Shown here piece after piece: positions 1 through 10,380 of a DNA stretch of 64,000 bases (the first letter of the stretch is position 1; each line of letters starts with the position of its first letter). A model generated the notes under the pieces. It saw only the letters and a list, made by a program, of their open reading frames with translations. It had not been told where the DNA came from and did no database searches. Source of the DNA: Tetracentron sinense. Its lineage: Eukaryota > Streptophyta > Magnoliopsida > Trochodendrales > Trochodendraceae. Position numbers and translations under genes: made by a program. The stretch is from positions 38,940,875-39,004,874 of the forward strand of contig CM026561.1 of assembly GCA_015143295.1 (NCBI GenBank). The letters run 5' to 3'.

Positions 1-272
1 ATGCTTGGAGCCCAATATATCATGCAATGCATCTTTGTTCGCTGCAATATAATTTACAACTTCCACAAACTTCTCTTCCAAATTGAAGTCCATCTGGTAT
101 TGGCACTTGCATCGCTTGCACTGAACATCGTCAGTGATGGTAAATAACCTATTTAATAATAGATATTTAAATGTATGCATAGTAGCATGGTTGGAAGTTG
201 TCCATGGGAATGGAACGGTAATGATATTGCTCTTTCAGTCGTGCAAAGTCTGAGTTGGGTTGCAATGGGTGC
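1..272 (-). pseudogene. DUF7086 protein gene fragment, cut by the window edge
   Basis: Read on the minus strand, a frame stays open from about 245 down to base 1. It gives a conserved plant motif, PFPWTTSNHATMH, followed by a leucine-rich stretch, then a CKRCKCQYQMDFNLEEKF block with a CxxC-type cysteine pair. This order (PFPW, 'TVH/TMH', CxRCxxxY, LxEKF) is what I know from plant DUF7086 proteins, whose function is unknown. Upstream, 246-272 still resembles the family (RTHCNPTQTL) in the same frame, but an in-frame TGA lies between the two parts. Either this is a decayed copy, or an exon starts at the AG just before AGCAATATC. The 3' end lies outside the window. The family call is from recall of the motif, so moderate confidence. 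Confidence 0.55.
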
Positions 273-659
273 GTAATAGATGCGATAGACCCGACTCTTC
301 ATGAACTACTATGGCTATAGATGTTGAAGCATCAATGGTGACAAAGATAGTAGGCAGATAGATAGGTGGTGGTGAGGGGTAGTGGTGATGCAAGTGTTAG
401 TAGTGTCGGTTGTGAAGGATAATGAAACCTATTTCCGGATTGAGGAGGAGACAAAAACAAATCAAGAGGATCATTTGAATAAAAAGCATTTTTCCTCTTC
501 CTCTTCATTTCCTCAAATATTTTTTTGAGAAGAAAAGAGGGAAGAGGGAGAGACCCTTAAGGCCTCTAATTGGGAAGACAAAATGAAACCTAGGTCACTG
601 TATTTGTCATATCAAGATTGTCCATAAAGGTGCTTGGTTTATGAAGCCACTTGGGATTG
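273..659. other. intergenic; last ~60 bases match LTR-internal sequence
   Basis: I see no gene. Bases 599-659 closely resemble 29968-30018, which lies inside the 3' LTR of the gypsy element that starts at 660. This stretch therefore looks like a scrap of another copy of the same LTR family directly abutting the element. Confidence 0.4.
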
Positions 660-2823
660 TGTCATGACCCAGAATTTTAATTTAAAATTCATGGGCCATG
701 AGGGGTAATAAACCTTCCAAATAATTGTCGCTTCACACAGGATAAATTAAACTAGGGTTCTTATTTTAAAATAATAATATTATTAATCTCAATTAATTAG
801 ACTAGTAATTGAATTAATTAATTAAATCTTAATTTTGATTTGAGAAAACTCATACATGATGTAAGACGGTGAAGGAAACATTGAAAAACAAATTATCTTA
901 GAACTACGCAAAACCTACTCAATGGAAATGAATAAAAGATTAAAGAACAATGTTGACATAATATAGACATTACACGGATACTAAAGAAATTGTGACGTGA
1001 TAAGATGATAAGGCTTATGGCTAAGAAAGTTAGAGAAAATTCACTCGAGTATAAAGTTATACATGCGAGTGTGATATACACGAATTACTTAATAAAAAGT
1101 GGGAACATAGACAGATGCTTGAGGTTCACCATCTCGAAAGACAAATGGGTTCCAAAGTGGTTGAGAGGCAACTCCTGAGGGTCATCACTCTTTAAAGACA
1201 GGTGGGAGGGTCATCACTCTTGAAAGATAGGTGGGTCCCAAAAGCGGATGAGCCAATCTTTTTGTGAGGCGATACTCCTAAGGGTCATCACTCTTGAAAG
1301 ACATGTGGATCCCAAAAGTGGATGAGCCAAAGCAGGGAGATTATGGATCCAAAAAAAGAAAATAAAGACGAGAGAGGTCACAGTAAAAGTCTGAAGAAAG
1401 ACAAGAGGCAAAAATCTGAATTGTAAAAGTCTGAACTCAAAGAGAGTCCAAAAAAGTAAAAAGAGATAAGACCAAGAAATAATTCGATAATGAATGATTG
1501 AACACGAGAATGATACATACACTGATGAACTTAGTATACAAAAGAATTATCTGTGATATACTTCTTTTAGAGATTATCTATTTTATGCGAATGCTTTTCG
1601 GTAATGATTAATGTATTGGATTTGTATATTATTCTTCAAAAAATATGACAAAAGAGAACTTGTAGGGATTCATAGCTCACTAACGTTTTATGTCAATAGA
1701 TAACTTGAAAAGGTAAGGATTCCAGATGATCGAAAGGAAGACTGATAAATGAGGATTTTACCTTTTGTTTTGATAACAATGATATTAAAGAATTGTAAAG
1801 AAAAAAAAAAGACAATACGGTAGTAAAGCTAAATATTTCATTGTTGTGATGATAATTGTGTTTCAAGAAGGCCTTAGCATTCATGTTATAAGTTTTAAAA
1901 AATTGCTTTCACTACATGCTATGTTGATATTGTGATCGGATTCATGTCTTGGGTTTTCATCGAAACTCCAGGAAAAAGTCTGGTCGCGACATTGAGTCCC
2001 TAAAAAAATAGATTGGGCAATTGAGACCCATGGGTTGAAAGTCCCTAGAACCACGAAGTACACGTGGAGTGTCTGGATAATTTGATCCCTACTGTTGGGC
2101 TATAAAGTGGGATCTTTGGATTGTTTTTAGTCTGCGAGTATCCGTAATACCGGTTAAATGGATATGAAAATTTTGATATGGTCACAACTGCAGTTTGTGT
2201 GATAATAATATATACATGTTAACTATATGTTGCATGTTTATGTTTGTGTTTATATGTTTGAAAAGATTATGCATATCATTTCACGCATTCATAGTATGAT
2301 TGTTATGTAAATTAGTATAGTTTTAACATTACTTGAGGATAAACCTTAGACCTTAAAATAAGTAATTGTGATCTGATTAATTATGTAAGACATTTTTAAA
2401 TGTAGCAATTTTACTACTTACTGGGTTGTTAGCTCATTCATATTTACCATTTATTTTAGGTAAGAAGAATGAATGAGGTGTCTTGGTTATTGAATTGGAA
2501 ATTTAGACATGTTCTCTTATCGATTAATTTAAATTTTCTTTTACATTTTGAAATTGGAACAGTTGTCGATGTAGTTAAATTTTTAGAGGTTTCTGTGGAT
2601 GTAAAGGAGTGTTTGGATGATTGACATCCACTCCTGTGAATAATAACAAACATGTGTTGTTGTTTTCTTAGACATTATTTTTGATGCTTAATTGTGGTTG
2701 GAATTGATTTTAGCGTATTGTAAAAAACATGGAGTTTCTTGATATCAGATAGGATGAGTCTGGGTTACACCTCGAGATTCGTGTGCACATCAAAATTTGT
2801 GTCATGGGTTTTGGGACGTGACA
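660..2823 (+). repeat. 5' LTR of the gypsy element
   Basis: Starts TGTCATGACCC and ends GTGACA just before a primer-site-like sequence. Its last ~830 bases (from 1993) match 30023-30878 of the other LTR closely, by eye around nine bases in ten. The first half matches the partner only over about the first 20 bases. Inside, 1130-1330 holds three imperfect copies of a ~100-bp unit built around GGGTCATCACTCTTGAAAGA. Confidence 0.65.
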
Positions 2824-2825
2824 AA

Positions 2826-2840
2826 TTGGTATAAAAGATC
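2826..2840 (+). other. Degenerate primer binding site (tRNA-Met type)
   Basis: TTGGTATAAAAGATC lies two bases after the 5' LTR. It resembles TTGGTATCAGAGC, the plant initiator tRNA-Met site, with several changes. Confidence 0.5.
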
Positions 2841-2989
2841 TAGGTTTGTGACCTAGGGGAAGACACATAGGTATTTTAAGTATAGAACTAGGTACCTTAT
2901 GCTTGAGTGTTTTGTTTGCTACTTTGTTTGGTTTATTGTATGAGTTATTAGACAATTCTTTATGATGGAAAACTTAATTGGGGGATCAA

Positions 2990-5050
2990 CATTCTTTAAT
3001 CTGATATTTAGGTCATGTGTGGTGAGAGTAGGTGAAACCATAATGCCAACTGACTTGATAGTCCTTGATATGTGGGAGTTTGACGTCATCCTGAGTAGGG
3101 ATTGACTTGTTGTTTATCATGCCAAGGTTGATTGCTATAATAAGTCAATAATGTTTCACATCCCTGATAAATTCCCATTTAAGTATGAAGGATCTCAATT
3201 GAATTTTCTTCCATTAGAATTTTTTAACCTTTTGGGAGTGGAATAAAATCAGTTAGTAGAGCAGATTCCCATTATTTGTGAATTTGCAGACGTATTTCAA
3301 GAGATACCTAGGTTGCTACCCAAATGAGGAATATTGGGAATAACTCCAATTTCTTTGGCGACCTATCATATAGCTCCTATGGAATTGAAAGAGTTGAAGA
3401 AATAATTAGAAGGTCTTTTGAAATTGAGTTTTATGAGACAGAGCACCAACTCTTTTTATGAAAAAGAAGGATAGCTCTATGAGATTGTGCATTGACTATA
3501 GGCAGTTGAACCGAGTTACCGTGAAAAAGAGGTAACCTCGGCCAAGGATTGTCGATTTATTTGACCAATTGAATGGGGCTAAATATTTTTCTAAGATTGA
3601 TATGAGGTCGGGTTACCACTAACTACAGATTCAGGAAGAGGATATATCGAAGGCCGCCTTTAGAATTAGATATGAACATTATGAATTTGTAGTCATGCCT
3701 TTTGGGTTGGCTAATGCTTTTGTTTCTTTATGGACCTTATGCACAGGGTTTTCCAGCCCTATTTAGATAAGCTTTTTGTAATCTTTGTGGATGATATCTT
3801 AACCTACCCAAGATCCAAGGAAAAGTATGAGCAACATCTTTGAGTTTCCTTGCAGACAATGAAGGATCACAAGTTGAATGTAAAATTAGAGAAGTGTGAC
3901 TTCTAGAAATAAGAGGTTAAATTTTTAGCACATGTTGTGTCCAAGGATGAGGTATCTATATATCCGTCCAAACTGAAAACAGTTCTAAACTAGGAGCAGC
4001 TTAAGAATGCTACCAAGATTAGAAACTTTTTAGGACTAGCAGGCTACTACAGAAGGTTCATAGAAGAATTTTTGTGTATAGCAGGCCCATTAACAAAGTT
4101 GACTAGGAAAGAAACTAAGTTTTTTTGGAATAGGGACTATGAGAGAGCCTCCACAGACCTCAAGACCAGGTTGACATCGGCACCAGTTTTGACCATTCCA
4201 TGCAGTGGTGAAGAATTTTCTATATACACTGATGCCTTATTACAAGGTTTGGGGTAGGTTCTGATGCAAGATAAGAAGGTAGTGGCATAGCATTAAGGTA
4301 GCTGAAGCCACTTGAACAAAATTATACTACCCATAACTTGGAGTTGGCAGCAGCTATCTTTGCTCTTAAAATTTGGAGGCATTACCCTTATGGAGAAAGA
4401 TTCGAACTTTTCTCAAACTATAAAAGTTTGAAGTATATTTTATCACATAAAGAGTTGAATATCCGTCCGAGAAGGTGGATGAAATTGGTTAAAGATCGAC
4501 TATAACTTCTCGCTCTAGTATCATCTAGGGAAGGCCAATGTGGTAGCATATGTACTTAGTCGGAAGCCTTAAAGTTTATTGGCACATTTGTTAGTGTAAG
4601 AATGGAAAATTGTGGAAGTACTTATTGATACTAGTATAACTGACCATTTAGATGCCACAAGTTCTCCTCTCTAATCTAGTAGTTAACCCATGCCTATTGG
4701 CAGAATCATTAATGGCCAGAAGCAAGATCAACGGTTGCAAACTGTGGCTTCAGAAGAGACCAAGGCTGATTGAACTGTTCATACAGATGACAGTATAGGG
4801 TATCGGGGCAGATTGCGTGTGCCTAATGATGTCGAGAGGGAGATTCTGGATGAATCTCATAAATCATGATATTCTATGCATCTGGGTGGTACCAAGATGT
4901 ATCATAATCTTCGTAGACAATATTGGTGGAGCAATATGAAGAGAGATTGCACATTACGTGTCACGATGTTTGACTTGTTAGTAGGAGAAAGCGGAACATC
5001 GGATGCTAGAGGGTACTTTATAGCCTTTACTAATAGATAGGTTAACCAAG
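2990..5050 (+). mobile_element. Gypsy protease/RT/RNase H/integrase-start remnant
   Basis: Translated similarity on the plus strand runs in order: the end of the protease (about 3040-3230), RT (about 3340-4060), RNase H (about 4070-4600, including a stretch resembling LTSAPVLTIP) and the start of integrase (about 4800-5050, zinc-binding region and 'R-L-T-K'). This is the normal gypsy pol order. It is heavily decayed. The gag region expected between 2840 and 2990 is missing. Confidence 0.7.
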
Positions 5051-5372
5051 TGTTGATGATGGTTATTGAAAAGCTTGATTTTTGAAATTTTGAATTTAAG
5101 GACGTTGTTCATAATTCACTAAAATAATGACACGTGGCTCAAAAGATGTTCTAACACATCACGTATATTAAAATCATTTTTGAGAGTTGGTTAACAGAAT
5201 TCCATGTTTATCTGATAATGATGATTCTAGCCATTAATGATCAATGATGATTTTAAGCTCTTATGCTTTTAGTTCATAAAAAAGGATTTTTTGCTCATTA
5301 ATGACAAATTTACCCTTATATCACTGATGAAAGTTGAAACTATTGCGCTTTTAACGCTATTAACACAGATCC

Positions 5373-5560
5373 AAGTCCTAACGCCTTTGGATATTGTTTC
5401 AGGCTCTAATGCCTTCGGATATCATTTTAAGCTCTAACGCCTTTGGATATTGTTTCAAGTTCTAACGCCTTTGGATGCTATTTTGAGCTCTAACGCCTTC
5501 GGATGCTGTCTCAGGCTTTAAATGCTTTTGATGCTAATTCAGACTTCAACGCCTTCGGAT
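5373..5560 (+). repeat. 28-bp degenerate tandem repeat in solo LTR
   Basis: Units of the form CTCTAACGCCTTTGGAT plus ~11 variable bases follow one another, about six to seven times with drift. Confidence 0.75.
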
Positions 5561-5846
5561 ATTCTATATGGCTTCATTGCCTCGCTCTGGCTTTCAACGC
5601 CTTTCTCTTAATGATGGGTGTGGTATGGATTTGTACCTTCCTGGTATGCCTTTCTGATGACTTCTGCCAGAAAGAAGATTTGTTTTGTCAGGGGTGAACG
5701 GTATGGATTGGTACCTCCCCGTGGGAATGAGTGTGGCTGTTTCCCCTCATTACCTATTCCAGTGGAGCATGGATTACTTCCTGGGCTGACAGTCAGGGAG
5801 AAAGCATTGAGGATGGATTTTTTCTCAGTTTCTCTTAAGGCCTGAC

Positions 5847-6111
5847 GGGAAGGGTGTCCTCGTCCAACACCTATGATTTCCCTATTGGACCTGAGCTACG
5901 GGAAGGGTGTCCTCGTCCAACACCTATGATTTCCCTATTGGACCTGAGCTACGGGAAGGGTGTCCTCGTCGAACACCTATGATTTCCCTATTGGACCTGA
6001 GCTACGGGAAGGGTGTCCTTGTCCAACACCTATGATTTCCCTATTGGACCTGAGTTATGGGAAGGGTGTCCTCGTCCAACACCTATGATTTCCCTATTGG
6101 ACTTGAGATGA
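5847..6111 (+). repeat. 53-bp tandem repeat, five copies
   Basis: Copies beginning GGGAAGGGTGTCCT start at 5847, 5900, 5953, 6006 and 6059, exactly 53 bases apart and almost identical. The low divergence points to recent expansion compared with the decayed element around it. Confidence 0.95.
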
Positions 6112-6479
6112 TTATTATCATCGTTATTATTAATTATTCTAGAGGAGTGTTGCTGTCTGGACACTAATATATTACCTCAGTAGGACAGTACACCATGAAA
6201 GCGTATGACCCGCTTTCACGATGTAGTTACCAATTGCTTTTGGGGGAGGACGATGAGTTGTGGTTTGGAGGGCTTAGATAGAATTTGTTAAAAGATGGAT
6301 ATTGTGAATACCGCTTTTAACCTTTGAAGAAAATATCTGAAAGCTTTGGTCATAAAAGCTTAAAGGAGGTATGGTGACAAAACGCCTTTATCTTGATAGA
6401 ATCCAATATTTTCTCTCTAAAAGTCGGTTACAAAACGGTTATGACAGCTGTACAAGTTGGTTACAATTTTGATAATCAC

Positions 6480-6489
6480 CTATAAATAG
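6480..6489 (+). promoter_or_regulatory. TATA box of the solo LTR
   Basis: CTATAAATAGAGG sits about 310 bases before the LTR's 3' end, a normal U3/R position. Confidence 0.55.
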
Positions 6490-6796
6490 AGGTGACCCCT
6501 CCTTGTTGAGGGAGAGACTTTCCTCGAGTTCCCAGAAGATTTTTCAAACAGAATTTACAGAGAGAGAAAGTAAAGGATTCATCAAGAAAAATATTCTGTC
6601 ACTACTTTTCTTCATCGTTCTTTCTTCTCTCCCTCTGAATCATTTCCTTCTTTTTCCCCTTTTATTTCTTGTGTTTTCTGAATCATTTCTCTCAAAAATA
6701 ACTCAATTTAGAACGGTCTGGATATTAGATTTAGGCTAGATTGAGGTTGCATTAAACCCCATTTCTTCAAAGATCAAAACACCCCTCTACACCAAG

Positions 6797-7184
6797 GAAG
6801 CACATTTCTTGCCTATCCAGGCTACAACTACCATGGACGATTTGAGTAGATTGTATATTAAGAAGATTGTTAGATTGCATGGTATACCTATCTTCATTGT
6901 GTCTGATAGGGATTCTAGATTCACATCTCAATTTTGGAAGAGTTCTTATAGGGTACTTAATTAGGACTAACCTTGATTTTACCACCGTCTTTCATTCACA
7001 GATAGATTGGTAGATCGAGAGAGTAAATCAGATCATTGAGGATATGCTCAGAGCATGTGTGCTAGATTTTAAAGGGAGTTGGGAGGACCATTTGCCTTAG
7101 ATTGAGTTTTCTTACAACAACAGTTACCAATCCAATATTGGAATAGTGCCATATGAAGCATTGTTGGTCGGCCTTTCAGATCAT
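6797..7184 (+). mobile_element. Gypsy integrase core remnant
   Basis: Continues the host gypsy integrase after the solo LTR. The recognisable run [19 protein letters not shown] belongs to the catalytic core. It is then cut by the next solo LTR at 7185; the sequence resumes at 27496. Decayed. Confidence 0.75.
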
Positions 7185-7825
7185 TGTTAGCTTAAAGGTT
7201 ACAACCATAGACACCCTTAATAATTTTGATGATAACACAAATAATGAAATGACATTTATGTTACTAATGTCTCCTGTGAGCACGGAAAATTACTCACAAG
7301 GATTAGAGTCGCCACTTATTAATAAAGAAGGGATAAGTCCCCGGGAATGTTGGATAAGGCTTGGTCTGCGATCGAAGATCGGGGTAAGAGGTTCGGTTAA
7401 GTTCGGGGAAGGGGTTAGGCACCCCGACACTTCCACATAAAGTGGTTCCCTACTTACTAGGTTTAAGCCAAAGTTAAGTTCGAGATTAATCAAATGCCAA
7501 AGTGTTTAACTTATACTAACCGGAAGAAAGTAAAAGCTAACTAGGGTCGGGCCCGTGTTGGGCTGCCTACGTACTCACATTAGGGGTGAGATCAGACCGA
7601 GCGTAGTTCTAGCACATGAGCCCGTGCTAAGGCGAAGGGGTGTGTGTGCGTGTACCAAGGGCGGCTTAGAGGCCTAATCCGGAGATTAGGGTTTTGTTTG
7701 ACCGAGGTTGCTCAATGTGCAAAGGGGTTGAGCCAGGAGGCCAAGGGTGAGCCCGGAGGCTAGAGTTAAGGCCCAGTAGGCCAAGGTTGAGGCCCAGTAG
7801 GCCCAAGGGTGTTTTAGCCAAGGGT

Positions 7826-8965
7826 TAGGGTTGCTAACCGTGGTTAAAAAGGTGATTAACCATGGTTAGGGGTGCTAACCATAGTTAAAAAGTTCAAAGT
7901 AAGTAATTTTGATCTTTTTGCATTTTTTTGATTTTTTTGGGATTTTTCCAGATTTTTCCCAATGGCTAAGGATGCTTAACTGCGGTTAAGGGGGGAAGGT
8001 CATCATGGTTAAGGGTTTTAACCAGGGTAAAATGGCCAAGTGAGACCATTTTGGGCTTTTAGGAATATTTTTAAATTTTTGATCATTTTTCCAGATTTTC
8101 TCTGGTTAAGGGGCGCTTAACCATGGTTAAAAATCAACCCGGATGGGGTTTTTGACCGTGGTTAAGGGTCCTAACCACAATGAAAAAAATCACAAAAAAT
8201 ATTTTTGGAATCTATGAAATATTTTTGATTTTTTTCATATTTTTCCAGAATTTTTTTTTGGTCATGGGCTGCTTAACCATGGTTAAGGGTTAACCATGGG
8301 TGAATTTAACCATGGTTAAGAGTCTGGTTGGCTCGAAAGTGGGCCCAGGGTCCATGGCAGGGCCTAGGCTGGCCTCCTACCTGGTCTGGGCCCTCACAAA
8401 TATCATAAATTGTAAAAAAACCCAACATTTTCATCGCATTTTTAACCATAGTTAACGTGATGTTAACTATGGTTAACAAGGGGCCCATGAGAAACCGAGA
8501 CTACTAGTGGGTAGACTGAAGAGCCGGGAGCATTTTGAGCCTTTGTGGGGCCCAAGGGGAGGTCGGGTATGGGCCCCACAGAGGCCCAAAGTGGCCACAA
8601 TGAACACACATAAAATAACAAATTTTCAAAAAAACAGAAAAAACAGACTTCCAACCACTGTTCGTCAGAAATTTAACCATGGTTAGAGGCTAACCCAAGG
8701 TGATCCGAGACCACGGTTGGGTAGCCTGAAGTCCAAGAAACATTTTGGGCCTTTTTTGGGCCCAAGAGGAGGTCGGGTGTGGGCCCCACAGAGGCCCAAA
8801 GTGGCCTACTTCACCACAGTTGCACACTGTCGACCCCACTTTGGGGTCGATTTAACCATGGTTAGAGGCATAGTTAAGAGCTGAAAATTTATAGGGGGAT
8901 AGCCCTATATATAGAGAGTCTAACCATGGCCCTGAGTTTGACTAGGGCCTGGTCTAACCATGGTT
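7826..8965. repeat. AACCATGGTT palindrome array in Ogre 3' LTR
   Basis: Exact AACCATGGTT copies lie at 7858, 8119, 8275, 8308, 8675, 8854 and 8956 (first base of each), usually extended to TTAACCATGGTTAA. At least six imperfect versions lie between them. The other LTR has the same set (about 23680-24790). Most lie downstream of the TATA candidates in element sense, so they would be in the RNA leader. Confidence 0.85.
8904..8916 (-). promoter_or_regulatory. Candidate TATA box of Ogre 3' LTR
   Basis: Minus-strand CTATATATAGGG is a good TATA box. An alternative, GGGTATATACCC, lies near 9310. The twin in the other LTR is near 24730. Which one is used cannot be told. Confidence 0.45.
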
Positions 8966-9894
8966 AAACCGGGGTTACAGGGTTGCTGGCCGAAACTGAG
9001 ATTTTCCAGAATGTTTTTTATAAAAAAACATTATACCCTCATGGGGCTGTACCACTGGACCTGTGGGGGGATCCCTCATGGACTGAGGGTCCCCCAGATC
9101 TCAGGGAACATGCCAATCCACCTGTGGGGGCTGAACCCGAGCTATACCACCTCAAGGGGTCCCCTATGCATACCGGGAAGCCATAGGAGGCCCTATCCTT
9201 GGTGAAAGTGATGCATAGGAGCAAAAAAAGACAAAGGAGACCCCTGGAATGGGACCAGGGGTCCCTTACAGTGCTAAAATACAAAGTACAGCAAGAGAGG
9301 GGAGGGTATATACCCTGTGACTGAGCTGGAACGGTGGTGAAAACTTGGGCAAGGCTGGTTGGGGTGTTGGAAGGCTTGAGGACGACCTACGGTGGCCTGG
9401 GATCCTAGCTAAGGCTACACCGAGCTCCAAGGCCGAGAGAGGGATGTTGGTAGGGGTTAAACTAAAACGGGCAGGGGGTTTTTGCAACAAAAAAACCAGT
9501 CCCCATGGTGTAGGGAAGGATGGGCTTTTATAGAGGAGTAGGGAAGGGCTTGGGGGCATTTTTGTCATTCACCCAGGCGTGGGGAGCAAGCTTGGAGAAG
9601 GCTGGACCAGCAGGGGGCCAGGGACAGCTGGGACAGCAGCTGGCTGCTGTACACATGCTAATTTAGAGAAGATAAACAGTGATGGGTTTGGTTTTTTTTG
9701 AAAAAATTCTTGCCATTTCGGGCCTAAGCCCTCACATGTGGCCCAAAGCATTTCCCCCCTTTTCCCTTTGAGAGTTTGGCACCTAAATTCAAATTTTGAA
9801 AAAGGTGAGTGGGTCCCACTTGGGTTGGGCCTTGTGGGCCCAAATTTGGGCCCCCAAGATGAATTATCCATTGTTTTGGGGGTTTAGGGCTTTG

Positions 9895-10325
9895 AAAAGG
9901 GCCTTGAGCCCGTGGTGCTTAGCCTAGGGTTTAGACTAGGGCTAGGTTAGGGTTAGACCTAGGGTTGGGTCTAGGGTTTACCTAGGGTTAGTCCTAGGGT
10001 TTAGCTAGGGTTAGCCTAGGGTTAGACTAGGGTTTAGGCTCTTTTAGTTGAAATGGGCCTCGAGCCTGAATGCCTCTACCTTAAGGGTTTGTCTAGGGTT
10101 TAGGACTAGGGCTAGGCTTAGGGCTACACTAGGGCATGTCTAGGGTTTACCTAGGGTTTTAGCTAAGGTCATACTAGGGTTTAGCCTAGGGTTTAGGGTA
10201 ATGGGCTTTGAGTCCGTGGTCCATGTCCTAGGTTTTTTAGGGTTCTAGGGTTTACTAGGGTATACCTAGGGTTTTTTAGGGGATACCTAGGGTTTTTAGG
10301 GGATACCTAGGGCTCTACAGGGGAT
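9895..10325. repeat. Telomere-like CCTAGGGTTTAG repeats in Ogre LTR
   Basis: Irregular runs of CTAGGGTTTAG, CTAGGGTTAG and similar words fill this stretch. They resemble the plant telomere unit TTTAGGG but are not in phase. They form the start of U3 and recur at 25735-26100 in the other LTR. Confidence 0.8.
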
Positions 10326-10364
10326 TGAAAGGGTTTGGATAGGGTGTAAAATTGGGTACTTACA

Positions 10365-10380
10365 GCTGCCCCTCTTTGCC
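10365..10380 (-). other. Polypurine tract of the Ogre element
   Basis: Minus strand GGCAAAGAGGGGCAGC directly precedes the 3' LTR, as required for plus-strand DNA priming. Confidence 0.75.

Larger units (their letters stand above)
5051..6791 (+). mobile_element. Solo LTR (unclassified), TSD CCAAG
   Basis: A 1741-bp sequence begins TGTTGATGATGG and ends CTCTACA. It is flanked by CCAAG at 5046-5050 and 6792-6796. It splits the gypsy integrase exactly between sequence for a DRLTK-like motif and AHFLPI, so the empty site is evident. A TATA box (CTATAAATAGAGG, near 6480) supports an LTR in plus orientation. No internal region is present, which fits LTR-LTR recombination. It contains two tandem arrays, listed separately. 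Confidence 0.8.
7275..10364 (-). repeat. 3' LTR of the Ogre element
   Basis: 3090 bp, TG...CA, nearly identical to 23081-26144. In element sense it starts (10364 downward) with telomere-like CCCTAG repeats, then has TATA candidates near 9312 and 8910, then a dense AACCATGGTT palindrome array, and ends at 7275. Confidence 0.93.

Noticed and set aside
8904-9316. Choosing a single TATA box and transcription start for the Ogre LTR
   Set aside because: Two good candidates exist; sequence alone does not decide.
7290-9871. Several 60-100 residue ORFs on both strands inside the Ogre LTRs
   Set aside because: They sit in GC-rich LTR sequence, recur in both LTRs, overlap on opposite strands and match no domain I recognise.
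9895-10325. Interstitial telomere from chromosome fusion
   Set aside because: Units are irregular, out of phase and present in both LTRs of one element, so they belong to the retrotransposon.
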